64,000 nt of DNA, from positions 372,001 through 436,000 of the forward strand of contig JNWL01000001.1 in NCBI GenBank assembly GCA_000716465.1, read 5' to 3'. Made by a program: the position numbers and the translations under genes. This stretch comes from Streptomyces bikiniensis (GTDB taxonomy: Bacteria > Actinomycetota > Actinomycetes > Streptomycetales > Streptomycetaceae). A model generated the notes under the pieces. The model saw nothing but the letters and a program-made list of their open reading frames with translations, had not been told where the DNA came from and did not search any database. Within the stretch, counting starts at the first letter, position 1, and each line of letters opens with the position of its first letter. Shown piece by piece: positions 8,682 through 17,104 of the stretch.

Positions 8682-9047
8682 ATGGCCGTTCGCATGTACC
8701 ACCTCGCCGTCGACGCGCACGACATCTCCGCCCAGGCCCGCTTCTGGGCCGGGGTCCTGGACTGGAAGGTCCTCTACGAGGACGCGCACGAGGTCGTGAT
8801 CGGGGCCGACGAGCACGCCCTGCCCGGGATGTGCTTCCTGCCCGTGCCCGAGTCCAAGACGGTCAAGAACCGGCTGCACATCGACCTGACGCCCGACGAC
8901 CGGGACGCCGAGGTGGAGCGGATCCTCGCCCTCGGGGCCACCCGGATCGACGTCGGGCAGGGCGAGGACGCGACCTGGACGACCCTCGCCGACCCCGAGG
9001 GCAACGAGTTCTGCGTGCTGCGGCCGAAGCGGTCGCTCACGGACTGA
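8682..9047 (+). CDS. VOC/glyoxalase-like domain protein
   Basis: Small protein of the vicinal-oxygen-chelate fold (glyoxalase-like), 121 residues, with two beta-alpha-beta-beta-beta halves: MYHLAVDAHDISAQARFWAGVLDW at the start and ATWTTLADPEGNEFCVL at the end. These proteins bind metals, antibiotics or small metabolites; no substrate can be named. The ATG at 8682 is preferred over 8673 because AGGA (8670-8673) lies 8 nt upstream. It follows sufT on the same strand with a 48-nt gap and may be read through from the suf operon. Confidence 0.85.
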   Translation: MAVRMYHLAVDAHDISAQARFWAGVLDWKVLYEDAHEVVIGADEHALPGMCFLPVPESKTVKNRLHIDLTPDDRDAEVERILALGATRIDVGQGEDATWTTLADPEGNEFCVLRPKRSLTD

Positions 9048-9087
9048 GCGGACCGGGTTCCGCCGGCGTGCAGTTCCTGTCGGGTCG

Positions 9088-10140
9088 TCAGGAGCCGTAC
9101 GCCCGTGCCTCCGCCGTCAGGGCGAGCGCCGGCGCCAGGTTCTCCCGGCGGATGCGCTGGTCGACGTAGAGCAGTCCGGACACCAGCGGCGGGAAGAGCG
9201 CGGCGAACACCTGGGCGATCAGCGATCCGACGATCATGACGATCAGCATCGGCGCGACCAGGGCGAGGACCTCCCCGGCCGACTCCGGCGCCGGGCCGTC
9301 GTGGAGGGACAGGGGCGCGGCCGCCAGCACGCCGAGCACCTGCTGGAACACCAGGCTGACGACGCTCGTGAGCACGAAGGCCACCAGCAGACCGCCGAAG
9401 GTCCGCCACCAGGCGCCGGTCACCAGGTGCCAGGAGCGCCGCAGGGAGGCCATGGGGCCCTGGCGCTCCATCACCGTCACCGTCGGGGCGAAGGCGAGCT
9501 TCACCCAGAACCAGGTGCCGAGCGGGAGGAGGATCAGGACGAGGAGCGGAAACAGCAGCAGCGTCGCGGCCGGGCCCGCGTCGTTGGCGATCAGCAGGGT
9601 CATCAGGGCGGCGAACACGCCGATGACGAGCAGGAACGGCACCAGCACGATCAGCGTGGTCAGCAGGAGCGTGCCGAGGACCGCGGGCGTCCGCGCCCAC
9701 GCGCGCCCCCACACGGTCCCGAACGTGAGCCGACCGCCCACGACCGCCTCCTGGATGACGACGGGCACCGCCGCCGACACCACGGCGGTCGCGACCAGCA
9801 TCCCGAGCACCGCGACCAGCCAGGCGCAGCCGAAGGCGACCATCACCGGGACGAGGTCGTCCGGCGACGCCTCCTGGCCCTCCCGCAGGTCGAACACGCG
9901 CGGCACGTGGTCCGCGACGAACAGGTAGCCGACGCCGAACACCGCGCCCACCAGCAGGAGGGCGAAGCCGTAGGCGGCGCCCGTGACGCCCACGAGCTGC
10001 TTCCAGTGGCGTCCGAGGGTGGCGAAGGCGGCCGTCAGGACCTCGCTGAGGGCGAGCGGCCGCAGGGGTATCACGCCGGGCTTCGGCGGTGGGGGCGGGG
10101 GAGTGTGGCCGTAGCCGTAGGGCCCCGTGGGATAGGTCAT
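9088..10140 (-). CDS. Polytopic membrane protein (GDPD membrane-domain like)
   Basis: Integral membrane protein of about 350 residues. A short cytoplasmic Pro-rich head (a run of six Pro followed by KPG) is followed by about six hydrophobic segments, with the repeated actinobacterial pattern ALSEVLTAAFATLGRHWKQLVGV and PAVLGTLLLTTLIVLVPFLLV. This is the membrane domain found fused to glycerophosphodiester phosphodiesterases, here without a catalytic domain. The function is unknown. ATG 10140 (MTYPTG) was chosen; an in-frame ATG at 10164 is possible. It diverges from the SMR exporter gene across a 22-bp repeat array. Confidence 0.8.
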   Translation of the reverse strand: MTYPTGPYGYGHTPPPPPPKPGVIPLRPLALSEVLTAAFATLGRHWKQLVGVTGAAYGFALLLVGAVFGVGYLFVADHVPRVFDLREGQEASPDDLVPVMVAFGCAWLVAVLGMLVATAVVSAAVPVVIQEAVVGGRLTFGTVWGRAWARTPAVLGTLLLTTLIVLVPFLLVIGVFAALMTLLIANDAGPAATLLLFPLLVLILLPLGTWFWVKLAFAPTVTVMERQGPMASLRRSWHLVTGAWWRTFGGLLVAFVLTSVVSLVFQQVLGVLAAAPLSLHDGPAPESAGEVLALVAPMLIVMIVGSLIAQVFAALFPPLVSGLLYVDQRIRRENLAPALALTAEARAYGS

Positions 10141-10174
10141 GGGCGACACCGTATCGGTCGGCATCCCGAACACC

Positions 10175-10258
10175 CGTACGGAACGGTACGTGCGTCCGTA
10201 CGCATCGATGTGTACGGACGTACGCAACGATGTGTACGCTCGTACGCATGGGTTACGG
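10175..10258. promoter_or_regulatory. 22-bp tandem repeat operator array upstream of SMR/TetR genes
   Basis: Units begin at 10175, 10197, 10219 and 10241, exactly 22 bp apart, each starting CGTACG. The two central copies share CGTACGCATCGATGTGTACG with one mismatch. 10193-10220 is also a near-perfect palindrome around CATCGATG. The last unit contains the SMR start codon. The two-helical-turn spacing and position suggest cooperative binding by the TetR protein encoded two genes downstream. Repeats seen; regulator inferred. Confidence 0.65.
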
Positions 10259-10568
10259 ACTGCTGGCGGGCGCCATAGCGGCGGAGATCCTCGCCACCAC
10301 CTCGATGAAGTACAGCGACGGCTTCAGCAGGCTCTGGCCCTCGCTCGTCACCGGCGTCGGCTACCTGGTCGCCTTCGCGCTCCTGGCGCAGGCGCTCAAG
10401 ACGCTCCAGGTCGGCACCGCGTACGCCATCTGGTCCGGCGTCGGCACCACCGCCATCGCCGCCATCGGCGTCCTCTTCCTCGGCGAGGCCCTCAGCCTCG
10501 CCAAGGTCGCCGGGATCCTCCTCATCGTCGCCGGGGTCGCCGTCCTCAACCTCGGCGGCGCCCACTGA
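10248..10568 (+). CDS. SMR family multidrug efflux protein
   Basis: A 106-residue small multidrug resistance (EmrE/QacE-like) proton antiporter subunit with four membrane helices. The conserved Glu of the first helix is present ([20 protein letters not shown], about residue 13), and the family motif [13 protein letters not shown] appears in helix 3. ATG at 10248 lies inside the last unit of the 22-bp repeat array, with no clear ribosome binding site. The stop overlaps the ATG of the TetR gene, giving an exporter-repressor pair. Confidence 0.92.
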   Translation: MGYGLLAGAIAAEILATTSMKYSDGFSRLWPSLVTGVGYLVAFALLAQALKTLQVGTAYAIWSGVGTTAIAAIGVLFLGEALSLAKVAGILLIVAGVAVLNLGGAH

Positions 10569-11185
10569 TGGCCCGCCCCCGCCGCCACGACCCCGACCGC
10601 CGCGACCGCCTCGTGGACGCGGCCCTCCGGGTCGTCGGACGCTCCGGCATCGCCGGGCTGAGCCACCGCGCGGTGGCCGCCGAGGCGGACGTGCCGCTGG
10701 GCTCCACCACGTACCACTTCGCCTCCCTCGACGAACTCCTCGTCGCGGCGCTCCGCAGGGCCAACGAGAACTTCGGGTGCCGACTCCGCGAGCGGTCCGC
10801 CCTCCTGGGCCCGGACGCCGACCTCGCCGCCGTCCTCGCCCGCTTCCTGGGGGAGTGGCTGGGCGGCGAACGCACCGGCGTGGAGCTGGAGTACGAGCTC
10901 TACCTCGCCGCCCTGCGCCGCCCCGCCCTGCGCCCGGTCGCCGCCGAGTGGACCGAGGCCGCCACCGCCGCCCTGGCCCACCGCACCGACCCCGCCACCG
11001 CCCGCGCCCTGGTCGCCCTCGTGGACGGCGTCTGCCTCCAGGTCCTGCTCACCGACGGGGAGTACGACGAGGAGTACGCGCGCGCGATGCTGGGCCGCGT
11101 CCTGCGCCCCGGCGCCCCGGACGAAGCACCGAAACCCCCTCGTCACGGCTCGTCCGAACCGACGGCGCGCCCGACCGACACCTGA
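10568..11185 (+). CDS. TetR family repressor, probably of the SMR exporter
   Basis: A 205-residue TetR-family regulator. The N-terminal DNA-binding domain has [30 protein letters not shown], with the recognition helix followed by the hallmark [14 protein letters not shown] (about 50-63). The C-terminal ligand domain is variable. It is translated from an ATG overlapping the SMR stop, so it probably controls that operon through the 22-bp repeats upstream. The inducer is unknown. Confidence 0.9.
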   Translation: MARPRRHDPDRRDRLVDAALRVVGRSGIAGLSHRAVAAEADVPLGSTTYHFASLDELLVAALRRANENFGCRLRERSALLGPDADLAAVLARFLGEWLGGERTGVELEYELYLAALRRPALRPVAAEWTEAATAALAHRTDPATARALVALVDGVCLQVLLTDGEYDEEYARAMLGRVLRPGAPDEAPKPPRHGSSEPTARPTDT

Positions 11186-11229
11186 GACCGGTTGGCCCGG
11201 GCGGGGGCCCGCCGGTTAGGTTTTCCGTC

Positions 11230-12213
11230 ATGACCACTGCTCCTCGCACCACCGGCGCCGTCGCCGCCGGCCTCGCCACCATCGCCGGCGACGGCACCGT
11301 CCTCGACACCTGGTTCCCCGCCCCCGAGCTGACCGACGCGCCCGGCCCCGCCGGCACCGAGCGGCTCGACCCCGACGCGGCCGTCAACGCCCTCGGCGAG
11401 GGCGCCGCCAAGGCCCTCGGCGTGGACGCCCGCCGGGGCGTCGAGGTGGTCGCCGTCCGCACCGTCGTCGCCTCGCTGGACGAGAAGCCGCTCGACGCCC
11501 ACGACGCGTACCTGCGTCTGCACCTGCTCAGCCACCGCCTGGTCAAGCCGCACGGCCAGAGCCTGGACGGCCTCTTCGGCCTCCTCGCCAACGTCGCCTG
11601 GACCTCGCTCGGCCCGGTCGCCGTCGAGGACGTCGAGAAGGTCCGGCTCAACGCGCGCGCCGAGGGCCTGCACCTCCAGGTGACCTCGATCGACAAGTTC
11701 CCCCGCATGACCGACTACGTCGCGCCCGCCGGGGTCCGGATCGCCGACGCCGACCGCGTCCGCCTCGGCGCCCACCTCGCCGCCGGCACCACCGTCATGC
11801 ACGAGGGATTCGTCAACTTCAACGCCGGCACCCTCGGCACCTCCATGGTCGAGGGCCGCATCTCCGCCGGCGTCGTCGTCGGCGACGGCTCCGACATCGG
11901 CGGCGGCGCCTCCACCATGGGCACCCTCTCCGGCGGCGGCAACGTCGTCATCTCCATCGGTGAGCGCTGCCTGATCGGCGCCGAGGCGGGCGTCGGCATC
12001 GCCCTCGGCGACGAGTGCGTCGTCGAGGCCGGCCTGTACGTCACGGCCGGCACCCGGGTCACGATGCCCGACGGCGAGATCGTCAAGGCCCGCGACCTCT
12101 CCGGCGCCTCGAACATCCTCTTCCGCCGCAACTCGGTCACCGGCGCCGTCGAGGCCCGCCCGAACAACGCGGTCTGGGGCGGCCTCAACGAGATCCTGCA
12201 CAGCCACAACTGA
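11230..12213 (+). CDS. dapD: 2,3,4,5-tetrahydropyridine-2,6-dicarboxylate N-succinyltransferase (DapD)
   Basis: Lysine/meso-diaminopimelate biosynthesis: succinylates tetrahydrodipicolinate with succinyl-CoA. It has 327 residues of the actinobacterial DapD type. The N-terminal domain is followed by a left-handed parallel beta-helix of hexapeptide repeats (about 170-275: [52 protein letters not shown]). The C-terminal end includes [16 protein letters not shown] at 11230. It is monocistronic and converges on the PQQ-propeller gene; a DapA homologue lies 1.8 kb away on the other strand. Confidence 0.95.
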   Translation: MTTAPRTTGAVAAGLATIAGDGTVLDTWFPAPELTDAPGPAGTERLDPDAAVNALGEGAAKALGVDARRGVEVVAVRTVVASLDEKPLDAHDAYLRLHLLSHRLVKPHGQSLDGLFGLLANVAWTSLGPVAVEDVEKVRLNARAEGLHLQVTSIDKFPRMTDYVAPAGVRIADADRVRLGAHLAAGTTVMHEGFVNFNAGTLGTSMVEGRISAGVVVGDGSDIGGGASTMGTLSGGGNVVISIGERCLIGAEAGVGIALGDECVVEAGLYVTAGTRVTMPDGEIVKARDLSGASNILFRRNSVTGAVEARPNNAVWGGLNEILHSHN

Positions 12214-12251
12214 GGCCCCGTGAGCGAGCGGCCGCCCTCGTCCGTCCGTCG

Positions 12252-13529
12252 TCAGATGGCCGGCAGGGCGGTCAGCCGCTTTCCGCGGAGGGCCACGAGG
12301 CGCTTGCCCGAGGCCGCCACGTACCACTTGTCGAGCGCGCCCGTGCCGTCGTCGTACGTCCGGCGCAGCCTGCCGTCCCGGGCGTCGAAGGCGAGGATCC
12401 CGCCCTCGGGGTCGAGCTCCGTCGCCGCGTGGAGGTTCCCGCCGGCCCCGACGAACTGCCAGGGGTGCGCGACCTCCAGGAGCTCCTCGTCGCGCCGGCG
12501 CTCCCTGCCGGTCGACGGGTCCACCGCCCGCAGGACGCGGGCCGGGTCGGAGACGTGGAGCACCCCGTCCAGGACGGCCGGGCCGTGGAAGCGTACGTAC
12601 GACTCGTCGCCGGCCGGCGACCAGCGCTCCGCGCCGTCGGCCAGGGCGAAGGCGCGCAGCCGCCCGCCGTCGGCGACGACCACCAGGTCCCCGTGGACGG
12701 CGATCCGCTCGCCGTTGGAGCGGCCGATCTTCTTCGTCCACACCTGCCGGCCCGTGGCGGTGTCGCGGACCGTCACGTTCTCCCGGAAGTCCGTGTGGAC
12801 GAGGCGGCGGCCGGAGACGGCGGCGGTGATGCCGAACTCCTGGGTGCCCCGGTCGCGCCGCTCCTGCCGGACCACCTTGCCGGAGGAGATGTCGAGGGCC
12901 GCGATCACGTCGTCCTCGACGCCGTGATCCGCCTCCAGGATGCCGGCGAGGACGTAGACCCGCCGCTCGTCGACGGCGATCGTGCGGGGCTGCGCGTACT
13001 TCTTCCCGCCGAGCCCGCTGCGCCAGGTCTCCTCGCCGGTGGCCGGGTCGAGGCCGACCACGTCCCCGTCGTACCGGACACTGGCCAGGTACAGCGCGCC
13101 GCCGGCGACCAGCAGCTTCGCGCCCGGCACGGCGGCCTTCTCGCGGGACCGGAGCCGCTTGCCGGTGGTGAGGGAGCGGCCCGTCAGCGGATCGCCGGAG
13201 ACCATGACCACGTCCCCGGAGACGGCCGGCGCGTCCATCGCGCCGAGCGCCCCGAGCGCGGCGCCGTCCTGCCACAGCGGGCGCGGGGCGGTGCCGGGCG
13301 GCGGGGTGGTGAAGGCGTCCCCGGAGCGCCCTCGCCGGCCGACGGGTCCTTCCCGTTCCCGCCGGGCGCGGTGGCGTCGGCGGCGGGCTCCTCCGCCGGG
13401 CCGCAGCCCCACGCGCCCGCGCCGAGCACCGCCAGGCCGAGACCGGTCCCCGCCAGCCGGACCAGGTGCCCGCGGGGCGGCCCGCGCTCCCCGGCCGTCG
13501 TCCCGGCCGCGCCCCCCACGTATCGGCAT
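12252..13529 (-). CDS. PQQ-like beta-propeller protein with two compensating frameshifts near the N-terminus
   Basis: A 425-codon ORF whose residues about 70-425 form PQQ/BamB-type propeller blades (MVSGDPLTGRSLTTGKRL, LYLASVRYDGDVVGLDPATGE, VYVLAGILEADHGVEDDVIAALD). The start ATG 13529 has AAGGGGAG 7 nt upstream. Residues 6-69 are Arg-rich nonsense, but the neighbouring frame there encodes a convincing lipoprotein signal with lipobox (LVRLAGTGLGLAVLGAGAWGCG). The good frame is left at a G6 run (13512-13517 on the plus strand as C6) and regained near 13323-13331. Removing one base at the first point and adding one at the second restores a normal secreted lipoprotein. Either there are two sequencing indels or a real compensated mutant. 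Confidence 0.75.
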   Translation of the reverse strand: MPIRGGRGRDDGRGARAAPRAPGPAGGDRSRPGGARRGRVGLRPGGGARRRRHRARREREGPVGRRGRSGDAFTTPPPGTAPRPLWQDGAALGALGAMDAPAVSGDVVMVSGDPLTGRSLTTGKRLRSREKAAVPGAKLLVAGGALYLASVRYDGDVVGLDPATGEETWRSGLGGKKYAQPRTIAVDERRVYVLAGILEADHGVEDDVIAALDISSGKVVRQERRDRGTQEFGITAAVSGRRLVHTDFRENVTVRDTATGRQVWTKKIGRSNGERIAVHGDLVVVADGGRLRAFALADGAERWSPAGDESYVRFHGPAVLDGVLHVSDPARVLRAVDPSTGRERRRDEELLEVAHPWQFVGAGGNLHAATELDPEGGILAFDARDGRLRRTYDDGTGALDKWYVAASGKRLVALRGKRLTALPAI

Positions 13530-13807
13530 GCGTCCGCTCCCCTTCCCCGCTCTGTCGCTCCAGGGCCCTCCGTCGTCCCACGGCCGGGTGACCGTCCGGC
13601 GCCCGGAGCGGGCCCGGGCTGACCGGGGGACCAGGCGCCGCCCCGGGGCGGTACGCGACGGGGACGGGGCCGTGGAACTCCGGACACCGCCGTGAAGTCC
13701 CCGTCACACGGCAACACCCGCGTGACGGGGGCGGCAACCGATTCGGTGACGCTGCGTTATCAGGGCGGGGCGCAGGGCCCCTTACGCAGACGAGGCGAGG
13801 AGTCGAC
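13530..13807. other. Intergenic region, divergent promoters
   Basis: 278 nt between the divergent propeller gene and small secreted-protein gene. GGAG ribosome binding sites lie just before both starts (GGCGAGGAG before 13808). No repeat, operator or RNA element was recognised. Confidence 0.5.
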
Positions 13808-14017
13808 ATGAGGACGAGGGCCATGGCCACCGGGGTGTTCGCGGCGACGGCGGTCCTGCTGACCGCCGGGTCGGCGGCGGCGGACGAGACGCACCTCCAC
13901 TCGCACAACGGTCCGCACGTCTCGCTCGTCTCCACGGGCCAGATCGACGACCCCCTGGAGGACGTCCTGGAGCACGCGGCGATCCTCGGGAGGACCTACA
14001 GCGCCGACTCCGCCTGA
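13808..14017 (+). CDS. Small secreted protein, function unknown
   Basis: A 69-residue protein with a signal peptide: positively charged start MRTRAMATG, hydrophobic VFAATAVLLTAGSA and cleavage probably after AAA (residue 25). The mature part of about 44 residues is His/Asp-rich (DETHLHSHNGPHVSL) and ends in a helix LEDVLEHAAILG. GAGGAG lies 8-13 nt before the ATG. A role in metal binding is only a guess from the His residues. Its 3' end overlaps the convergent DapA-like gene by 22 nt. Confidence 0.78.
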   Translation: MRTRAMATGVFAATAVLLTAGSAAADETHLHSHNGPHVSLVSTGQIDDPLEDVLEHAAILGRTYSADSA

Positions 14018-14889
14018 GCCGGTCGCAGCAGCTCCTCGTGGAGCGCGCGCAGCCCGTCGGCCGTCTCCCGGTCGGCGGGCAGCAGCGGCTCCCGGAGCGG
14101 GCCGCCGAGGAGGGCCTTCGCGGTCACCGTGCCCGGCAGGCCCGAGGCCGTCATCCGCTCGACGAGCGGCAGCAGCCGGGCGTTGAGCCGGGCCGCCCCG
14201 GCGGTGTCGCCCGCGTCGAAGGCGTCGAGCACCGCCCGCAGCTGACGGGGCGCCACGTTCGCCACCGTACTGACGTAGCCGGCGCCGCCCACCGCGTACA
14301 GCGGCAGGTTCAGCTCCTCGGAGCCCGAGTAGTACGCGAGGCCGGTCTCCGCGATCAGCCGGGCCGAGCCCAGCAGGTCGTACGCGCAGTCCTTCACCGC
14401 CGTGATCCGCGGGTGCGCGGCGAGCCGCCGCATCGTCGCGGGCTCGACGCGGGTCCCGGTGCGGCCGGGGATGTCGTAGACCATCACCGGCAGACCGGTC
14501 GCGTCCGCCACCTTCAGGAAGTGCGCCTCGACGGCCTCCTGCGGAGGGCGGCTGTAGTACGGGGTGACGACGAGCAGCCCGTCCGCGCCCGCCTCCTCGG
14601 CCGCGCGGGCCAGCCCGGCGGTGTGCGCGGTGTCGGCGGTGCCGACGCCCGCGAGGACCGAGGGGCCGGGGCCGACGGCCTCCCGGACGGCGCGGACGAG
14701 CGCGGTCTTCTCGGCGTCGGTGGTGGTCGGGGACTCGCCGGTGGTCCCGTTGAGGACGAGGCCGTCGCAGCCCTCCGTCACGAGCCGGACGGCGAGGGCG
14801 CCCGCCGCGTCGAGGTCGAGCGCGCCGCCGGGCGCGAACGGGGTGATCATCGCGCAGAGCGCGCGGCCGAAAGGCGGTGCGGTGGTCAT
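13996..14889 (-). CDS. dapA: 4-hydroxy-tetrahydrodipicolinate synthase (DapA family)
   Basis: Class I aldolase of the DapA/N-acetylneuraminate lyase family, 297 residues. The Schiff-base lysine is Lys166 (RITAVKDCAYD), the catalytic Tyr138 is in VYDIPGRTG, and the GTTGES pyruvate-binding motif spans 48-53. DapA condenses pyruvate with aspartate semialdehyde in lysine synthesis, and Streptomyces usually carries more than one homologue, so this copy could be a paralogue with another aldol substrate. ATG at 14889. The 3' end overlaps the small secreted-protein gene by 22 nt on the other strand. Confidence 0.88.
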   Translation of the reverse strand: MTTAPPFGRALCAMITPFAPGGALDLDAAGALAVRLVTEGCDGLVLNGTTGESPTTTDAEKTALVRAVREAVGPGPSVLAGVGTADTAHTAGLARAAEEAGADGLLVVTPYYSRPPQEAVEAHFLKVADATGLPVMVYDIPGRTGTRVEPATMRRLAAHPRITAVKDCAYDLLGSARLIAETGLAYYSGSEELNLPLYAVGGAGYVSTVANVAPRQLRAVLDAFDAGDTAGAARLNARLLPLVERMTASGLPGTVTAKALLGGPLREPLLPADRETADGLRALHEELLRPAQAESAL

Positions 14890-14973
14890 GCCGGAAGTCT
14901 GGGCGGGGTGGACGCTGAAGGTCCACTTAGATCTTCTTGGGCGGAAAGGTAAGGGCTGCTGAAGGGTGGGGTT

Positions 14974-15010
14974 CCGCACCCCCGCGCCGGGGTGCGGCGC
15001 GGGGGTGCGG
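14974..15010 (-). terminator. Strong hairpin after the nuclease gene
   Basis: A perfect 15-bp inverted repeat (CCGCACCCCCGCGCC and its complement) with a 7-nt loop sits between the end of the nuclease gene and the DapA-like gene on the same strand. There is no U-tract, as is usual for Streptomyces terminators. Confidence 0.7.
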
Positions 15011-15029
15011 CTCGGGGTGCGGGAGACGC

Positions 15030-16865
15030 TTACGGGCGGAAGCGCAGGACCTGCGGGTCGTGGTCGCTGTCCTGGTCGGCGAACTCCGCGTTGATGTGGA
15101 CGCTGTCGTACGCGAAGCGGCGGATTCCCGGGCTGGTCAGGATCTGGTCGAGGACCTGGCTGTTGCCCTGGTAGACGTACGAGTAGCGCTCGCCGCGCGG
15201 CAGCGACTTCACCGCCGGGTACAGCGCGCCGCCGTCCGTCAGCGCCTTCGTGGTGCCGGAGAACTCGAAGTCGTTGATGTCGCCGACCACCAGCACGTCG
15301 GCCTGCTTCTCGACCGCGAGGAGCTGCTTCACGAAGCCGTTGACGGCCTGGGCCTGGAGCAGGCGCTTCGCCTCGGAGGAACGGTTCGGCGGCTGGTGGT
15401 GGGAGACGATCGACTCGTCCCCGCCCTTCGAGCCGAAGTGGTTGGCGATCACGAAGACCGTACGGCCCCGGAAGACGAACTCGCCCGCGAGCGGCTTGCG
15501 GCTGTCCGCCCAGGCCGCGTTCGCCGGGTCGATCCGGCCGGGGGAGACGGTCAGCGCCGCGTGCCCCTTGCGGCCGGTGACGCCGGTCGCGGTGGTGGCG
15601 TCGCCGCCCGGGCGGTCCGTGAAGGAGACCCGCGCGGGGTTGAAGAGGAAGACCTGACGGATGTTGCCGCCGGGCTCGCCGCCGTCCTTGTTGTTCTCCG
15701 GGTCGACCGAGCGCCACTCGTACGCCGGGCCGCCGGCCGCCACGATCGCGTCGGTGAACTTCTTCACCGTCTGACCCGCGCCCACCGTGCCGTCGTTCTT
15801 GGCGCCGTTGTCGTCCTGGATCTCCTCCAGGGCGACGACGTCCGGCGAAGCGAGGTTCTCCACGACCGCCTTCGCGAGCGCGTCGAACTTCTCCTGCGGG
15901 TCGGTCGGGTCGAGGTTCTCGACGTTGTACGTCGCCACGGCCAGCTCGTTCCGGTGCTGCCGGTCCGTGGTCTCGCGCTCCAGGCCCCGGTCCACGACCG
16001 TGCCGAGGGTGCGGGCGGTCAGGGTGTAGCCGCCGTACTGGTTGAAGTCGAGCGGGCCCTCGGTGACGCCGGAGAGCACGTCGCCCACGTTCGCCTTCGG
16101 GAACGGCTGCTGGGCGATCGGGACGAGGGACTGGACCTGGAGGCGGCCGGTGTTCTGGTCCTCGTACGAGCCGTAGACCGTGCCGCCGCGCCGGTTGGCG
16201 TTCTCCCACGGCTTCACCGTGACCCACAGCTCGGAGTACGGGTCGGTGGCGCCGACCACCCGCGAGGAGCCGATCCGGACGTTGGTGCCCTCCAGGGACT
16301 CGTAGTAGTCCAGGGCGTACGTGCGGGGCTTCAGGGTCAGGCCGTTGATCGAGCCGCCCGCGGCCGGGTCGCCCGCCGGGGCGTACGCGCCGGGCACGGA
16401 CCAGGACGAGATCGTCACCGGTGCCGGCACCGGGTTGCCCTGCGAGAGGACGGTGACGACGGGCTTGGAGAGCTGCGTCAGGGACTGGTTGCCGGAGGCC
16501 GGGCCGCCGGGGACGTACTCGGTGACCGTGCCGTTCACGCTCACCGCGTCGCCGACGGCGACGGTCGGGACGGCGCTGGTGAAGACGAACAGGCCCTCGC
16601 TGGTGGCCGGGTTCGCGTCGGGGGTGGGGTCCTGGATCCAGAAGCCGCGCGAGCCGTAGGCGCGGACGCCGGTCACGATGCCCGTGACACCGGTGACCTG
16701 CTGCCCGACCAGGGGCGAGACGCGGGTCGTGCCCTGGATGTCGTGGATGCGGACACCGGCCCCGTCCTCGGCGGACGCGCTCGCCGAACCGACGAGCAGC
16801 CCGGCGGCCAGGGCGGCGGACACGACGGCGGCGACCGCCGCGGATCTCGGTATGGAGGAAGACAT
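15030..16865 (-). CDS. Secreted endonuclease/exonuclease/phosphatase family nuclease
   Basis: Extracellular nuclease-like protein, 611 residues. The signal peptide (SAAVAAVVSAALAAGLLVGSASASA) is cleaved near residue 33. An N-terminal OB-fold/lamin-tail-like region (about 35-270, IHDIQGTTRVSPLVGQQVTGVTGIVTGV) precedes the EEP domain: VATYNVENL near 314, ALEEIQDDNG near 351, IANHFGSKGGDES near 475, VVGDINDFE near 530 and DSDHDPQVL at the end, which supply the metal-binding Asn, Glu and His residues. It is probably a nuclease scavenging extracellular DNA for phosphate or nucleosides. ATG 16865. Confidence 0.92.
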   Translation of the reverse strand: MSSSIPRSAAVAAVVSAALAAGLLVGSASASAEDGAGVRIHDIQGTTRVSPLVGQQVTGVTGIVTGVRAYGSRGFWIQDPTPDANPATSEGLFVFTSAVPTVAVGDAVSVNGTVTEYVPGGPASGNQSLTQLSKPVVTVLSQGNPVPAPVTISSWSVPGAYAPAGDPAAGGSINGLTLKPRTYALDYYESLEGTNVRIGSSRVVGATDPYSELWVTVKPWENANRRGGTVYGSYEDQNTGRLQVQSLVPIAQQPFPKANVGDVLSGVTEGPLDFNQYGGYTLTARTLGTVVDRGLERETTDRQHRNELAVATYNVENLDPTDPQEKFDALAKAVVENLASPDVVALEEIQDDNGAKNDGTVGAGQTVKKFTDAIVAAGGPAYEWRSVDPENNKDGGEPGGNIRQVFLFNPARVSFTDRPGGDATTATGVTGRKGHAALTVSPGRIDPANAAWADSRKPLAGEFVFRGRTVFVIANHFGSKGGDESIVSHHQPPNRSSEAKRLLQAQAVNGFVKQLLAVEKQADVLVVGDINDFEFSGTTKALTDGGALYPAVKSLPRGERYSYVYQGNSQVLDQILTSPGIRRFAYDSVHINAEFADQDSDHDPQVLRFRP

Positions 16866-17104
16866 CAGGGACTCCGAGGGTGCTTGGAGGAACGGCAGAT
16901 GGATCTACGCGCGTCAATCTCTTGGCAGGGCACCCCACTTGTCAAGGGTCGACGGGTGTACGAAGGCTGACGGAATCGTGAACCGGCGGACACCCTCCCG
17001 GATGCGTCTACGCTGGGACGGTTCTCCGGGGCGGCCCTTCGCGACCGCTCTCCGGGCCCCTTCCATCCGCTCGCCCCCCGTACGCGCCGAGGAGACCCCA
17101 CCAG

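Noticed and set aside
14937..16970. 677-codon plus-strand frame across the nuclease gene
   Set aside because: Composition is typical of an antisense shadow (Arg/Val/Asp-rich); the minus strand has a full nuclease with signal peptide and motifs.
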